Part shown: positions 51,899 to 60,272 of the stretch, in pieces
Numbering within the stretch: position 1 is the first letter of the stretch
Layout: each line of letters begins with the position of its first letter
NCBI GenBank assembly: GCA_963837635.1
Contig: CAWINY010000003.1
Location: 558,001 to 622,000 of the forward strand
DNA length: 64,000 bases
From: CAWINY01 sp963837635
GTDB lineage: Bacteria > Acidobacteriota > Terriglobia > Terriglobales > Acidobacteriaceae
Reading direction: 5' to 3'
Program-made: the position numbers and the translations under genes
The notes under the pieces: generated by a model
What the model saw: only the letters and a program-made list of their open reading frames with translations
What the model was told of the DNA's origin: nothing
Databases searched by the model: none

Positions 51899-52819
51899 TC
51901 AGTACGGCTGGATAATTCCGCCTATATTGCGCGAAGCCGGCTGGACCACCTTCTTTTGCGTTTTGGCTTGCGCCAGCGCCTGCTCGATCTGCTGCCGGTT
52001 CTCCACGGGCAGGGAGCGGATTCCGGCATCGGCCAGCGCCAGGTAAACCTGCTGCGCGCCAGCCACCCTCGACAACTCATCCAGATGCGCGCGCACCGTG
52101 GCGGCGTCGCCGCGTACCAGGGGACCGCTGAAGGCCTCCGCGGGGCCGTGGGCGATGTAATTCTCGATCGTCTGGCGAAAGATGGGCGCCAGCGTGGCGC
52201 GGGCCTGCGCGGCAGAGAGCCCCAGCTCGGCGGCGATCCGGTCTGCCGTGGCCAGTTGGCAGATGAGCAGCGGCGAAGCAAAGGCGCCCCAGGCGTGGTA
52301 CAGGCGCTTATCCTCTTTGGCGATCTTGATCAGCGTGCCGTTCAGTCGGCGCACCATATCGCGCGCCACGCGGGCCGCCTGCGCGTCGCCTTCCACAGCG
52401 AAGCTGACTCCGGCAAGGCTGGGCGCGGCGGCGCGGACAAAGGTCATCATGGGATGAACCGAGGCCACGCAAGCTCCCGCCTCCGCAAGCGGCGCCAGCA
52501 GATCGCTGGTCAGCGCGCCACTGGCGTGAAACACCGTCGTGCCGCGCCAGTCTTGCCGGACGGCAGCCAGCGACGCGGCAGCGGAGGCGATCTCACGGTC
52601 GGGCACGCAGATCCAGATGAGCTCGCAGCTCAGAGGCGCGTTTGCTAGCGTCACCGCGCGAGCACTGACACGCTTGGCAAGCGCGCGAGCGCGGCGGCGC
52701 GACTCGGACCGGTCCCGCGAGACGATTTCAGCGATTGCATAACCGGCTGCGTGCAGCGCCAGCGCCAGCGCGCTGCCGAGCCGTCCCGGTCCGACGATGC
52801 AAATCTTGGGCTTGGACAT
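51899..52819 (-). CDS. Rossmann-fold DUF2520 protein
   Basis: The 306-aa protein starts at ATG 52819 and opens with a dinucleotide-binding fold, ICIVGPGRLGSALALALHAAG (GxGxxG at about 9-14), then IVSRDRSESRRRA. The middle has SCELIWICVPDREI and VFHASGALTSDLL; the C-terminal half is helical with SVHPMMTF and FRQTIENYIAHG. This matches the F420- or NADP-dependent oxidoreductase-like plus DUF2520 architecture. Many members lie near pantothenate genes, but none is here. The substrate is unknown. Confidence 0.88.
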   Translation of the reverse strand: MSKPKICIVGPGRLGSALALALHAAGYAIAEIVSRDRSESRRRARALAKRVSARAVTLANAPLSCELIWICVPDREIASAAASLAAVRQDWRGTTVFHASGALTSDLLAPLAEAGACVASVHPMMTFVRAAAPSLAGVSFAVEGDAQAARVARDMVRRLNGTLIKIAKEDKRLYHAWGAFASPLLICQLATADRIAAELGLSAAQARATLAPIFRQTIENYIAHGPAEAFSGPLVRGDAATVRAHLDELSRVAGAQQVYLALADAGIRSLPVENRQQIEQALAQAKTQKKVVQPASRNIGGIIQPY

Positions 52820-52956
52820 TGCGCGGCAGAATATCACGGCAGGGAGGCAGCGTTCCGCGCCGGCAAATGAGAAAGCAAAGCGGCCGCTGATTTCGCTGAT
52901 TACCCTTCACATTTCCGCGACGAACCATTGTTGCTGGCCGCAGTATAGTGATAGCC

Positions 52957-53592
52957 ATGGATCGCAACCGGCGCAAGGCGCAGACTCCCACGAAACGTGT
53001 GGCTGGAAAGACGGCTAATCCTGGCACAAAATCGGGCAAAGCCAAGCAACCCAAGATCCTGTCGTCCAGGGTGGCGTTTAAGGGACCGGTGTTTTCTGTG
53101 ACGGTGGAAGATGTCCTGGAACCTACGGGCGTGCGCGCGCGCCGCGACACGGTGCGCCACCAGGGATCGGTGGTCATCCTGCCTTTAGACGATACCGACG
53201 GCGAGCCACGCCTGCTGCTCGAACGGCAGTATCGCTACCCGGCAAACGCTTGGCTGTGGGAACTCCCCGCGGGCCGGATCGACGACGGCGAGCGGGAACT
53301 GGAGGCCGCCCGGCGCGAACTGCAGGAGGAGACGGGCTATGCGGCGCGAAGCTGGCGGCGAATCCTGAGCTACTATGCCAGTCCCGGGTTTATGGACGAG
53401 ACCATGAACATCTATCTCGCCCGGGGATTGGAAAAGGGCAAGGCACAGCCCGAGGACGATGAGGTCATCCGCACGCGCTTCTTTCCGCTTTCCGCTGCCC
53501 TGAAGCTGGCCGCCAAGGGCAAGATCCGGGATGGGAAGACTCTGGTGGCGATCTATTGGCTGGCCCACCAGGGAGAAAACCTGCTTGCCTAG
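52957..53592 (+). CDS. NUDIX hydrolase (ADP-ribose pyrophosphatase-like)
   Basis: The 211-aa protein starts at ATG 52957 with a basic, disordered tail of about 40 residues. The NUDIX box is GRIDDGERELEAARRELQEE followed by TGY, with all catalytic Glu present. Upstream LLERQYRYPANAWLWELPAG and downstream YYASPGFMDETMNIYLARG match ADP-ribose pyrophosphatases of the NudF type. It should hydrolyse ADP-ribose or a related nucleoside diphosphate. It diverges from the DUF2520 gene. Confidence 0.92.
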   Translation: MDRNRRKAQTPTKRVAGKTANPGTKSGKAKQPKILSSRVAFKGPVFSVTVEDVLEPTGVRARRDTVRHQGSVVILPLDDTDGEPRLLLERQYRYPANAWLWELPAGRIDDGERELEAARRELQEETGYAARSWRRILSYYASPGFMDETMNIYLARGLEKGKAQPEDDEVIRTRFFPLSAALKLAAKGKIRDGKTLVAIYWLAHQGENLLA

Positions 53593-53613
53593 CGGCGTCC
53601 GCTCGTTACCAAG

Positions 53614-53643
53614 TTGACAATACCCAGGAAATACAGGCAGAAT
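53614..53643 (+). promoter_or_regulatory. Probable promoter of the cold-shock gene
   Basis: TTGACA at 53614-53619 is an exact -35 match. CAGAAT at 53638-53643 is a 4/6 match to -10 at 18 bases spacing. Transcription would start near 53650, leaving a leader of about 220 bases before the cold-shock start. Confidence 0.55.
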
Positions 53644-53649
53644 AACTTA

Positions 53650-53870
53650 ACTACGCCTTAAGCAGGCAATTCTCTCCTACTGGGGTTTCGCCGTAGTTGG
53701 CCAACCCCAGCCGGCGTGCCCTCTCCAGCCAGCCGCCACTCATGGCAGCTGCTGCGGGTTTGAGCGCCGGTTGGGACAAGGATCAAGGATCGGCGGCAGC
53801 GCGACAACCTGGTCGAGGCGAAAAGCCGCTGCAGCAAGCGCGAACGGTATAGCACGGAGGAAGTAAGCAA
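53650..53870 (+). promoter_or_regulatory. Long 5' leader of the cold-shock gene
   Basis: About 220 bases without a gene lie between the likely promoter and GTG 53871. Long structured leaders are known to control cspA in other bacteria by temperature-dependent folding. I see GC-rich pairing words (GGCGTGCC, CGAGGCGAAAAGCC) but no named motif. The role here is inferred only from position. Confidence 0.35.
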
Positions 53871-54083
53871 GTGTCTCGCATCAAAGGCAAGGTGAAATGG
53901 TTCAATAACGCCAAGGGCTTCGGTTTCATAGGCCGCGACGACGGTCCAGACGTCTTTGTCCACTACAGCGCACTCACTTCGGAGGGCTACAAGAGCTTGC
54001 AGGAGGGCGACGACGTGGAATTTGAGATCGTCGAGGGCCAGAAGGGGCCACAAGCAGGGAACGTGGTGAAAGTGGAGGGTTAG
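53871..54083 (+). CDS. Cold-shock domain protein
   Basis: The 70-aa protein is one OB-fold cold-shock domain with KGKVKWFNNAKGFGFIG (RNP1 in KGFGFI) and VFVHYSAL (RNP2). It should bind single-stranded RNA/DNA. GTG 53871 has GGAGGAAG upstream. A long leader suggests post-transcriptional control. Confidence 0.94.
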   Translation: MSRIKGKVKWFNNAKGFGFIGRDDGPDVFVHYSALTSEGYKSLQEGDDVEFEIVEGQKGPQAGNVVKVEG

Positions 54084-54087
54084 ACAG

Positions 54088-54183
54088 GTGTTTAGTCGCC
54101 CCTGAAGGGCCTCGCGGATTCTTTATCCTGCCTACCCCGGGCTCACGCCCGGGCTAACTTCAGTCGCCCGCCTCGCGGGCTCG
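54088..54183. repeat. Intergenic hairpin words after the cold-shock gene
   Basis: CCCGGGC and GCCCGGG at 54138-54155 pair around TCAC, and GTCGCCC words flank them (near 54096 and 54165). It may end cold-shock gene transcription, although no T tract follows. Nothing more is seen before PolX at 54377. Confidence 0.5.
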
Positions 54184-54376
54184 TGATGTTCAACTTGGGT
54201 GAGCCGAAGGCCCGTGGTCGCTCTCTCGAACGCATAGCGCCGGGCTCCAGGCCGGCAGTCCTGGCGGCGTCCCCACCGGCAGCAACAAGCCCTTTTCCCC
54301 GTCCCACGCAGGCGAGTGCTAGAATTCCGCCGACGCGGCTACCGCACCCAACACCAGTTCGGTGGTCGAATACCCT

Positions 54377-56113
54377 ATGGACAACAAGTCCATCGCCAAC
54401 ATCCTGTTTGAGACTGCCGACCTGATGGAGGTGAACGGAGACGATCCGTTCCGCATCCGCTCGTACCGGCGCGCCGCCGAGGCCATTGAGGGCCTGTCCG
54501 AGCCCGTCGCCAACCTGATCGCCGAACCCAAGAAGCTGCTCGCGGTGCCCGGTATCGGCAAGGGCATGCTCGGCCATCTGGAGGAGATTTTCACCCACGG
54601 CAAGTTGCGCCTGCATGCCGAGCTGCTGCAAAAATATCGTCCCGCGATGCTGGAGCTGCTGAAGATCGGCGGGCTGGGGCCCAAGACCATCGCGCTGATC
54701 TGGAGCGCCTACCACGTATGCGACCTGGAAGCGGTGGAGCAGCTCGCCCGTGAGGGCCAGATTCGCAAGCTGCCGCGCATGGGCGAAAAGCAGGAGCAGA
54801 AGATCCTGAAGGCCATCCATGACTACCGGCGCATCTCCGGCCGGTTCTGTCTGGACGAGGCCGACCGCACTGCGCAGAAATTAATCGCCCATCTTTCGGA
54901 ATTCGGCGGCGGGGTTCAAAAGATCACGCCAGCCGGGTCTTTGCGCCGCGGGCGCGAGACCGTCGGCGATCTGGATCTGCTGGTCACCGGCCCGGCTTGC
55001 CTGGAAGTGGATTCGCGGCGGCAGCTTATCGAGCACACACTGAAGGCGGCGGGCATTGCCGATGTCCTCGCGCAGGGCGATAACAAGACCAGCTTCAAGC
55101 TGCGCAGCGGCATGCAGGTGGACGTGCGGCTGTTGCCGCCGGAGTCGTTCGGCGCCGCCCTGCAATATTTCACCGGCTCGAAGTCGCACAATGTGAAGCT
55201 GCGCCAGCGCGCGCTCAAAATGGGCTTAACTCTGAACGAGTACGAGTTGGCGAAGCTCGAGGGCGGCGAGCGCGTAGCGGCCGCCACCGAGCCGGAAATT
55301 TATGCGGCGTTGAAGCTGGATTACATCCCGCCCGAATTGCGCGAGGATTGCGGCGAGATCGAGGCCGCTGCCAGCCACGCGCTGCCCAACCTGATCACCG
55401 AGGCCGACCTGCGCGGCGACGTGCACATGCACACGGTCGAGACCGATGGCCGTTGCACGATTGAGGAGATGGCCACAGCGGCGCGGGCGCGCGGCTATCA
55501 GTACATGGCCATCACCGATCACTCGAAGAACCTGGCGTTTGCCAACGGCCTCGACGACCAACGCGCCCTGCAACACATTCAACGGATTCGCAGCGCGGCG
55601 GTCGAGGGCATCCGCGTGCTGGCCGGAATCGAGGTGGACATCCTCGCGGATGGCGCCCTCGACCTTTCTAATGACGTGCTGGCGCAGATGGACGTGGTCA
55701 TCGCCAGCGTGCACTCCTATTTCAGTCAGGAAGCTGCGCAGATGACCGAGCGCCTGCTGCGCGCGCTGGAGAATCCCCACGTTTCCATGCTTGGCCACCC
55801 CACCGGGCGCATCTTGCTGAAGCGGGACAGCTACGCCTTCGATATGGAAGCGGTGCTCCAGGCAGCAGCCCGCAATCGCGTGGCGATGGAACTGAACGCC
55901 TACCCGGACCGGCTCGACCTCAACGACCGCCATCTGCGCATGGCCAAAGAACGCGGGGTCAAGATCGTGATTAACACCGATTCGCATCATACTTCTCACC
56001 TGGAGAACATCCGCTTTGGGATTCTCCAGGCGCGGCGGGCATGGCTAACCCGGGACGACGTGCTGAACACCTTGCCTGTCGAGCAGTTTGCCCGAGCGAT
56101 GAAGCGGAGGTAA
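54377..56113 (+). CDS. polX: PolX-type DNA polymerase with PHP domain
   Basis: The 578-aa protein has an N-terminal helix-hairpin-helix part (IAEPKKLLAVPGIGKGMLGH), an X-family polymerase core with GSLRRGRETVGDLDLLVTG (the two-Asp metal motif) and a third acidic position near MQVDVRLL. The C-terminal PHP domain has metal ligands in VHMHTVETDG, ITDHSKN, GIEVDI, ASVHSYF, LGHPTGR and NTDSHH, so 3'-5' exonuclease activity is likely. Such enzymes fill gaps in base excision repair. ATG 54377 is used; the frame opens five codons earlier. Confidence 0.94.
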   Translation: MDNKSIANILFETADLMEVNGDDPFRIRSYRRAAEAIEGLSEPVANLIAEPKKLLAVPGIGKGMLGHLEEIFTHGKLRLHAELLQKYRPAMLELLKIGGLGPKTIALIWSAYHVCDLEAVEQLAREGQIRKLPRMGEKQEQKILKAIHDYRRISGRFCLDEADRTAQKLIAHLSEFGGGVQKITPAGSLRRGRETVGDLDLLVTGPACLEVDSRRQLIEHTLKAAGIADVLAQGDNKTSFKLRSGMQVDVRLLPPESFGAALQYFTGSKSHNVKLRQRALKMGLTLNEYELAKLEGGERVAAATEPEIYAALKLDYIPPELREDCGEIEAAASHALPNLITEADLRGDVHMHTVETDGRCTIEEMATAARARGYQYMAITDHSKNLAFANGLDDQRALQHIQRIRSAAVEGIRVLAGIEVDILADGALDLSNDVLAQMDVVIASVHSYFSQEAAQMTERLLRALENPHVSMLGHPTGRILLKRDSYAFDMEAVLQAAARNRVAMELNAYPDRLDLNDRHLRMAKERGVKIVINTDSHHTSHLENIRFGILQARRAWLTRDDVLNTLPVEQFARAMKRR

Positions 56114-56116
56114 GAC

Positions 56117-56291
56117 CTACCACGGATTTGGGCGGTTACGGAAAACCGGCCACAGAGGCACTGAGACACAGAGGAAGCCGGGACAAACAAAACGATTTCT
56201 TGTTTTTTACTCTGTGTCCTCTGTGTCTCTGTGGTTGAAGGTTTTTCCTTGATCCGTGTGAATCCGGGCTTTCCGTGTAATCCGCGGTAAG
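56117..56291. repeat. Long intergenic palindrome after polX
   Basis: CCACAGAGGCACTGAGACACAGAGG-type words on the left are answered by CCTCTGTGTCTCTGTGG on the right. Outer TACCACGGATT and AATCCGCGGTA form the ends. Same vocabulary as 38533-38736. Confidence 0.75.
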
Positions 56292-56307
56292 CCGCAAGGG
56301 AGGATTT

Positions 56308-56886
56308 ATGGCGGAAAACAAGCCGCAGATTGTCCGGCCCACGCCGGAACCCGAACCGCCGGACGCCGGACATATGCCGATGACGGAGGAATTCGACCGC
56401 GCCAAGTGGACGCTGCCTCCCTTCGGTGTCGTGGCGATTACGCTGCTGGCCATTGCCGTGATCATCGGTGTGATTTCCTACGGATTGCGGCCCAAACCGG
56501 GCGGGATCGGCTCGATCGACGACGCATTTGCGGTGGCAGTACCAGGCGAGAGCGTGCTGGCCACGCTGAAGCTGAGCCTACAGAACAGCGGGGGCAAGCC
56601 TCTCTGGATCAAAGACCTGAAAGCCCAGGTGACCACGGAGAAAGGCGAGTTCGAGGACGTGGCCGCCAACGCGGTCGATTTCGAGCGCTATTTCAGCGGC
56701 TTCCCCGACCTGCGGGACCATTCGATCGCGCCGCTCAAGGTGGAAACCAAAATCGGCCCCGGCGAGCAGGCACGCGGTAGCATCATCGTCAGTTTCCCGG
56801 TAACGGTGGATCAGTTCAACCATCGCAAAGCTTTGGTGGTGACGGTTGAGCCCTACGATCAGGCGCCGATCGTGATTAAGAAATAG
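56308..56886 (+). CDS. Membrane-anchored protein with periplasmic beta domain, unknown
   Basis: The 192-aa protein starts at ATG 56308 after GGGAGGA. A Pro/Glu-rich cytoplasmic part (1-35) leads to one membrane segment (VVAITLLAIAVIIGVISYGL) and a beta-rich periplasmic domain with LKLSLQNSGGKPLWIKD and GSIIVSFPVTVDQFNHRKA. Fn3- or DUF4352-like character is possible. No family recognised. Confidence 0.72.
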   Translation: MAENKPQIVRPTPEPEPPDAGHMPMTEEFDRAKWTLPPFGVVAITLLAIAVIIGVISYGLRPKPGGIGSIDDAFAVAVPGESVLATLKLSLQNSGGKPLWIKDLKAQVTTEKGEFEDVAANAVDFERYFSGFPDLRDHSIAPLKVETKIGPGEQARGSIIVSFPVTVDQFNHRKALVVTVEPYDQAPIVIKK

Positions 56887-56984
56887 TGGGCAGCGGTCAG
56901 TGGCCAGGTCAGCGTTCATCAGCGGCCGGTTATTTCTTGGGCTAGCCGTACTGACCACTGACCACTCGCCACTGTCCACTGGCA
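56884..56984. repeat. Intergenic palindrome of GGTCAGTGGCCAG words
   Basis: GTGGGCAGCGGTCAGTGGCC on the left is answered by TGACCACTCGCCACTGTCCAC on the right, around TCATCAGCGGCCGG. It lies between two convergent genes. Confidence 0.7.
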
Positions 56985-56990
56985 TGGCGC

Positions 56991-57515
56991 TCACTGGTGT
57001 TTCTGGAGAAACTTCAACCGGCGCTGCGGGCGCAGATGGGGCGCAACATCATCGTATTTCAGCAGGCTGATCGAGCCATCGACCTCCAAAACCGCGAGCG
57101 AAACCTCATGCACGCTCGAGATGCCGTGCTCCCGCAGGGCGCGCTCCAGTTCGTCAATGGAGACGTGCTCGCGCGCCATGTGCTCCTGAACGATCTCGCC
57201 GTTATGAACCAGCAACGTTGGCGAGCCCTGCACCATCTTGCGAAAGCGGCGATTCGCTCCGGAGAGTTCGGCAACGAAGTAGTTCATCAAGAGCAGGGTG
57301 AGTGCCGCCGCCACCCCGCCGAGCAGGGAGGTGTCCGAACCGGTCATGGCGTTCTGCACGGCATTGCTGAGCAGCAACAACAAGGTGAGGTCGAACGGCG
57401 TCATCTGGCCAACTTCCCGTTTTCCGCTCAGCCGGACCCCGAGCAGAATCACGGAATAGATCACCGCCGTACGAGCCACAATTTGCGCGAACGCAATAGT
57501 CGAGCTGGGGAACAT
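56991..57515 (-). CDS. DUF421/YetF family membrane protein
   Basis: The 174-aa protein has three N-terminal membrane segments (ARTAVIYSVILLGVRLSGKR, FDLTLLLLLSNAVQNAM, VAAALTLLLMNYFVAEL) and a C-terminal domain with GSPTLLVHNGEIVQE and ALREHGISSVHEVSLAVLE. This is the usual DUF421 layout. The function is unknown. ATG 57515. Confidence 0.9.
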   Translation of the reverse strand: MFPSSTIAFAQIVARTAVIYSVILLGVRLSGKREVGQMTPFDLTLLLLLSNAVQNAMTGSDTSLLGGVAAALTLLLMNYFVAELSGANRRFRKMVQGSPTLLVHNGEIVQEHMAREHVSIDELERALREHGISSVHEVSLAVLEVDGSISLLKYDDVAPHLRPQRRLKFLQKHQ

Positions 57516-57531
57516 GGCGGGAATCCTAACA

Positions 57532-57726
57532 GTGGCTAGTGGGCAGTGGCCAGTGGTCAGTGGGTAACGCGCCTGCCATCGGCATTCGATTTTGAGTGGT
57601 TCTCAAAAGAATTCAGCCGCTGATTTCGCTGATAGACGCTGATAAGGAAGCAAAATGAAATGCACTCTTTTTCCTAATCAGCGTCTATCAGCGTTCAGGT
57701 GTCTTGGGACTGCCCACTGTCCACTA
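57532..57726. repeat. Nested intergenic palindrome
   Basis: Outer words AGTGGGCAGTGGCCAGTGGTC near 57537 are answered by GACTGCCCACTGTCCAC near 57708. An inner pair, CGCTGATAGACGCTGATAAG near 57628 and CTAATCAGCGTCTATCAGCG near 57672, sits inside. Two different word families are thus nested in one element. Confidence 0.75.
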
Positions 57727-58599
57727 CTTGCTCACCGGCGTCGGCGCGCTCTTGGGCGTGCTCAGGTAGCCGCTGACCTTGTTCTTGTCCACGGTGAAAA
57801 CCACGAGTTCATACAGCAGGCGGTCGCGGCCGCTATAGAACTGCAAGGGCTCCAGCATGGTGCGGTCTTTCTTCTCGATGGTGCGATCGTCGGCCAGCAC
57901 GTTGAGGGTGAACTTGCCCCTCTTGGCATCGGCCTTTTTCAACTGCAGGCTGACGGTGGAAACGGGCGTCATTTTGCCTTTATCGAGGGTGAACTCGTAG
58001 TAGTTGCGGTCGCCCTTGTGCTTCAGGAATTCGACGTCTGAGCTATTGCGGGCGATCAGTCCGCTCATCACGTTCTGGTCGCCGATGGTGCGTTCCAGTC
58101 GCTCCTTGGTGGAAGCCAAATCGCTCTTGGTTGCCGCCAACTCCGATTCCGTGGTGCCAAGCTGCGTCTTCACCCCCGCGACTTCCCCGGATACCGCACT
58201 GATCTGTTGCCGGTGTTCGGTGGTGATGCGTTGCTCGGCGGCGCGCTGCTGGTGCTCGAGTTGGCTCGCGCGCTCGGCCATCTTCTTCTGCAAATCCTGT
58301 TCGGTCATGCCCAGTCGCGCCCCGAATTCCTCGCTCGAGGTCTTCAGGCTGGACTCCGCAAGACCCACGCGCTTCGCTAAGCTCTTGAGATCGCTGTTGC
58401 CGGCCTGCTGGACCTGCTCCAGTTTCTCGATGCGCCCGCGGGCTTCGAGCAGCAGGTACATGGAAATCAGGACATAAACAATGCCCGCCGCAATGAGCAC
58501 GTTTCTCCACAGAGTGGAACGGGGGCTGGGCACTTCGTACGCATACTCGTTGGCGCCAGCCGCTTGCGGCGCAGCCGCCGGTTCCTCGGTCTGAGACAT
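57724..58599 (-). CDS. Membrane-anchored coiled-coil protein, unknown
   Basis: The 291-aa protein starts at ATG 58599 with GGGAG upstream. A short cytoplasmic tail is followed by one membrane segment (VLIAAGIVYVLISMYLLLEA, about 34-53), a long coiled coil with regular heptads (about 55-185) and a C-terminal beta domain (YYEFTLDKGKMTPVSTVSLQ, LLYELVVFTVDKNKVSGY). It may sense or scaffold in the periplasm. No family with known role. Confidence 0.78.
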   Translation of the reverse strand: MSQTEEPAAAPQAAGANEYAYEVPSPRSTLWRNVLIAAGIVYVLISMYLLLEARGRIEKLEQVQQAGNSDLKSLAKRVGLAESSLKTSSEEFGARLGMTEQDLQKKMAERASQLEHQQRAAEQRITTEHRQQISAVSGEVAGVKTQLGTTESELAATKSDLASTKERLERTIGDQNVMSGLIARNSSDVEFLKHKGDRNYYEFTLDKGKMTPVSTVSLQLKKADAKRGKFTLNVLADDRTIEKKDRTMLEPLQFYSGRDRLLYELVVFTVDKNKVSGYLSTPKSAPTPVSK

Positions 58600-59094
58600 A
58601 CAAGGCTCCCTTCTAAATTGCGAACCGGGTACCCGGCGCGGATCCTCCTGCGGTATCCGCTCCAGCCCGCGCAACCCCGGCTGGGGCCCCCGGAACCCCC
58701 AATTGTTCAGCAGAGCTGTCGGCCTGTCAAACCAAAGTCGAAGGGTTACCAACTGGTAATTATGCTATTCTGCTCTGGACAGCAACTCAGGACCCGGCCC
58801 GGGGATTCCCACGTCCCTGGCTTCGGCCTGACAACCGGTATGGAAGCCTGTTTCCAAGGAACGCTTTCATTCCAAGATTGCGAATAGATGGGCAGCCGAA
58901 TTGCAGGTGGAAAGATGCGCGTTCCCCCACAAAAATGAAAGCTGAAGCGGTGTGTTTACAAAGTGTAGTATTAGCACCACATTACACACGGCCGCTTAGG
59001 GTGAGCCAAAACCCGGGGCCCCCCGCGCCGGAAGTCCAGAGCCCATAAGCAGCACGCGGTTGCCCAGAATGAGAGCGGCAGGGGAGCCTGTAAC
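58600..59094. other. Long gap upstream of the PEP-CTERM-like gene
   Basis: No gene is seen. It contains a TGTTTACAAAGTGTAGTA segment near 58953 followed by CACATTACACAC, a weak inverted pair. The GC-rich part from 58990 to 59070 may fold as a leader RNA, but I cannot match it to a known riboswitch. Confidence 0.45.
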
Positions 59095-59469
59095 ATGGGC
59101 TACATTCTGGATGGATTGAAGAGGAGAGCCACCAGCACGGAGTTAATGACAACGATGAAGCTCACGCGACAGGGAATCTTATGGCTTCTGCTGCTCGTTG
59201 GTCTGGCGCTTCCGGGGGCGACCGGATCGGCCCTGGTGCTGCGGCCGTATAAGCCAGCGCAGACCCACGTCGCCTCCCGCGTCTGGAGCGTGTCACTCCA
59301 GACGGGTGAACACTCCGTAAGTCCCAACCCGGCCAGTGGCAGCGCGTCGCTGGCCACCCATGCATCCGATGTCGGCCTGCCGAACCCCAGCAGCGCCCTT
59401 CCACTGCTTTCGATTATTGGCTTCGGAGTGCTGATGGGCGGCATCTTCTCTGCCCGGCGCACGCGCTAA
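59095..59469 (+). CDS. Small exported protein with PEP-CTERM-like C-terminal signal
   Basis: The 124-aa protein starts at ATG 59095, which has GGGGAG eight bases upstream; a later ATG (59155) lacks it. The N-terminal signal segment is ILWLLLLVGLALPGATGSAL after a long n-region. The tail is LPNPSSALPLLSIIGFGVLM followed by GGIFSARRTR: a PNPSS box, a membrane span and an Arg-rich end. This resembles the PEP-CTERM sorting signal (PEPSS, span, Arg), with N for E. It would be processed by an exosortase-like enzyme elsewhere. Confidence 0.62.
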   Translation: MGYILDGLKRRATSTELMTTMKLTRQGILWLLLLVGLALPGATGSALVLRPYKPAQTHVASRVWSVSLQTGEHSVSPNPASGSASLATHASDVGLPNPSSALPLLSIIGFGVLMGGIFSARRTR

Positions 59470-59785
59470 ATCACGTCGTTGCTCCATCTCCCTCGGCCCA
59501 CAGTTTGGACCGTCCTTAGATTGCCAGGCCGGAAGATTGCCAGGCCGGAGATCGCCTCAATCGCATGATCACCTCGCAGCCCTGTCCAGAACCGGACAGA
59601 TTGCGACACGCTCGCGAGCCGCTGTTCCAATGGAGAGCCCCGGACCAGCTTCAGAGCATCCTAAAGTTGTTGAGTGAGCGGCATAGGTGCGGGACAGGAC
59701 GCGCGCACCGGAGCCGGGCTCTTGCCGACTTAATTCGACAAGTCTACAACTACGCCCTGGGCGACATCTAAGAACCCTGAGGAGT
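59470..59785. other. Gap between PEP-CTERM-like and Cys/His-rich genes
   Basis: A direct repeat of GATTGCCAGGCCGGA occurs twice near 59519-59549. An open frame at 59565-59771 has no clear ribosome-binding site and no family; I do not count it as a gene. Confidence 0.4.
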
Positions 59786-60166
59786 ATGCTGCGCGGTTAT
59801 ACAGTGGCAACGCTGGTCGTTATTCTCGCACTTCCCGTGCTGCTGTCATATCTGTCCCCCGACTCGGAATCGAACTTGCCCCCGTGCTGCCGCCGCGGAG
59901 GCGCCCATCACTGTGCCATGCGTTCGCACATGGCGCAAAGCTCCGCCGACCAAAGTGCGGCGTTTCGGACCACTGCCGATTCTTGCCCCTTCCAGCGAGC
60001 GCTGGCGCCCTTATCTCGCGTCGTTCTTTACCCCGCATCCTCAGCGGCAATCTACGCCGCCGTTCTATCCCATCCGGACGCACAGATTCAGACGATCCTC
60101 TCCGGTCTGATTTCCAAGAGCCGCAGCCACCAGAAACGCGGCCCGCCTTTCCTTCTGAGTTGCTGA
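59786..60166 (+). CDS. Membrane/exported protein with CCRRGGAHHC motif
   Basis: The 126-aa protein starts at ATG 59786 and has an N-terminal hydrophobic segment (YTVATLVVILALPVLLSYLS). Just after it comes LPPCCRRGGAHHCAMRSHM, a cluster of three Cys, three His and two Met that looks made to bind a soft metal, perhaps copper. The rest is Ala/Ser-rich and unstructured. It is 107 bases upstream of the TonB-receptor-like gene, and I recall similar pairs in Acidobacteriota. A role in metal sensing or delivery is inference. Confidence 0.6.
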   Translation: MLRGYTVATLVVILALPVLLSYLSPDSESNLPPCCRRGGAHHCAMRSHMAQSSADQSAAFRTTADSCPFQRALAPLSRVVLYPASSAAIYAAVLSHPDAQIQTILSGLISKSRSHQKRGPPFLLSC

Positions 60167-60272
60167 CAGTCGAATCGTAATCGTGGCAGGAAGTCCTGAG
60201 GGGCAACCGTGTCGCCACCGGGCGCTGCGCCCCACTTTGTCCGCGGTTCTCTCAAGGAAAGGTTGTGGATTC

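Noticed and set aside
58990..59090. Possible riboswitch upstream of the PEP-CTERM-like gene
   Set aside because: GC-rich and foldable, but it does not match the cyclic-di-GMP or other consensus cores I know; treated as an unassigned leader.
59565..59771. 68-codon open frame between two small exported protein genes
   Set aside because: No ribosome-binding site, no hydrophobic or domain pattern, Arg/Leu-rich as expected by chance.
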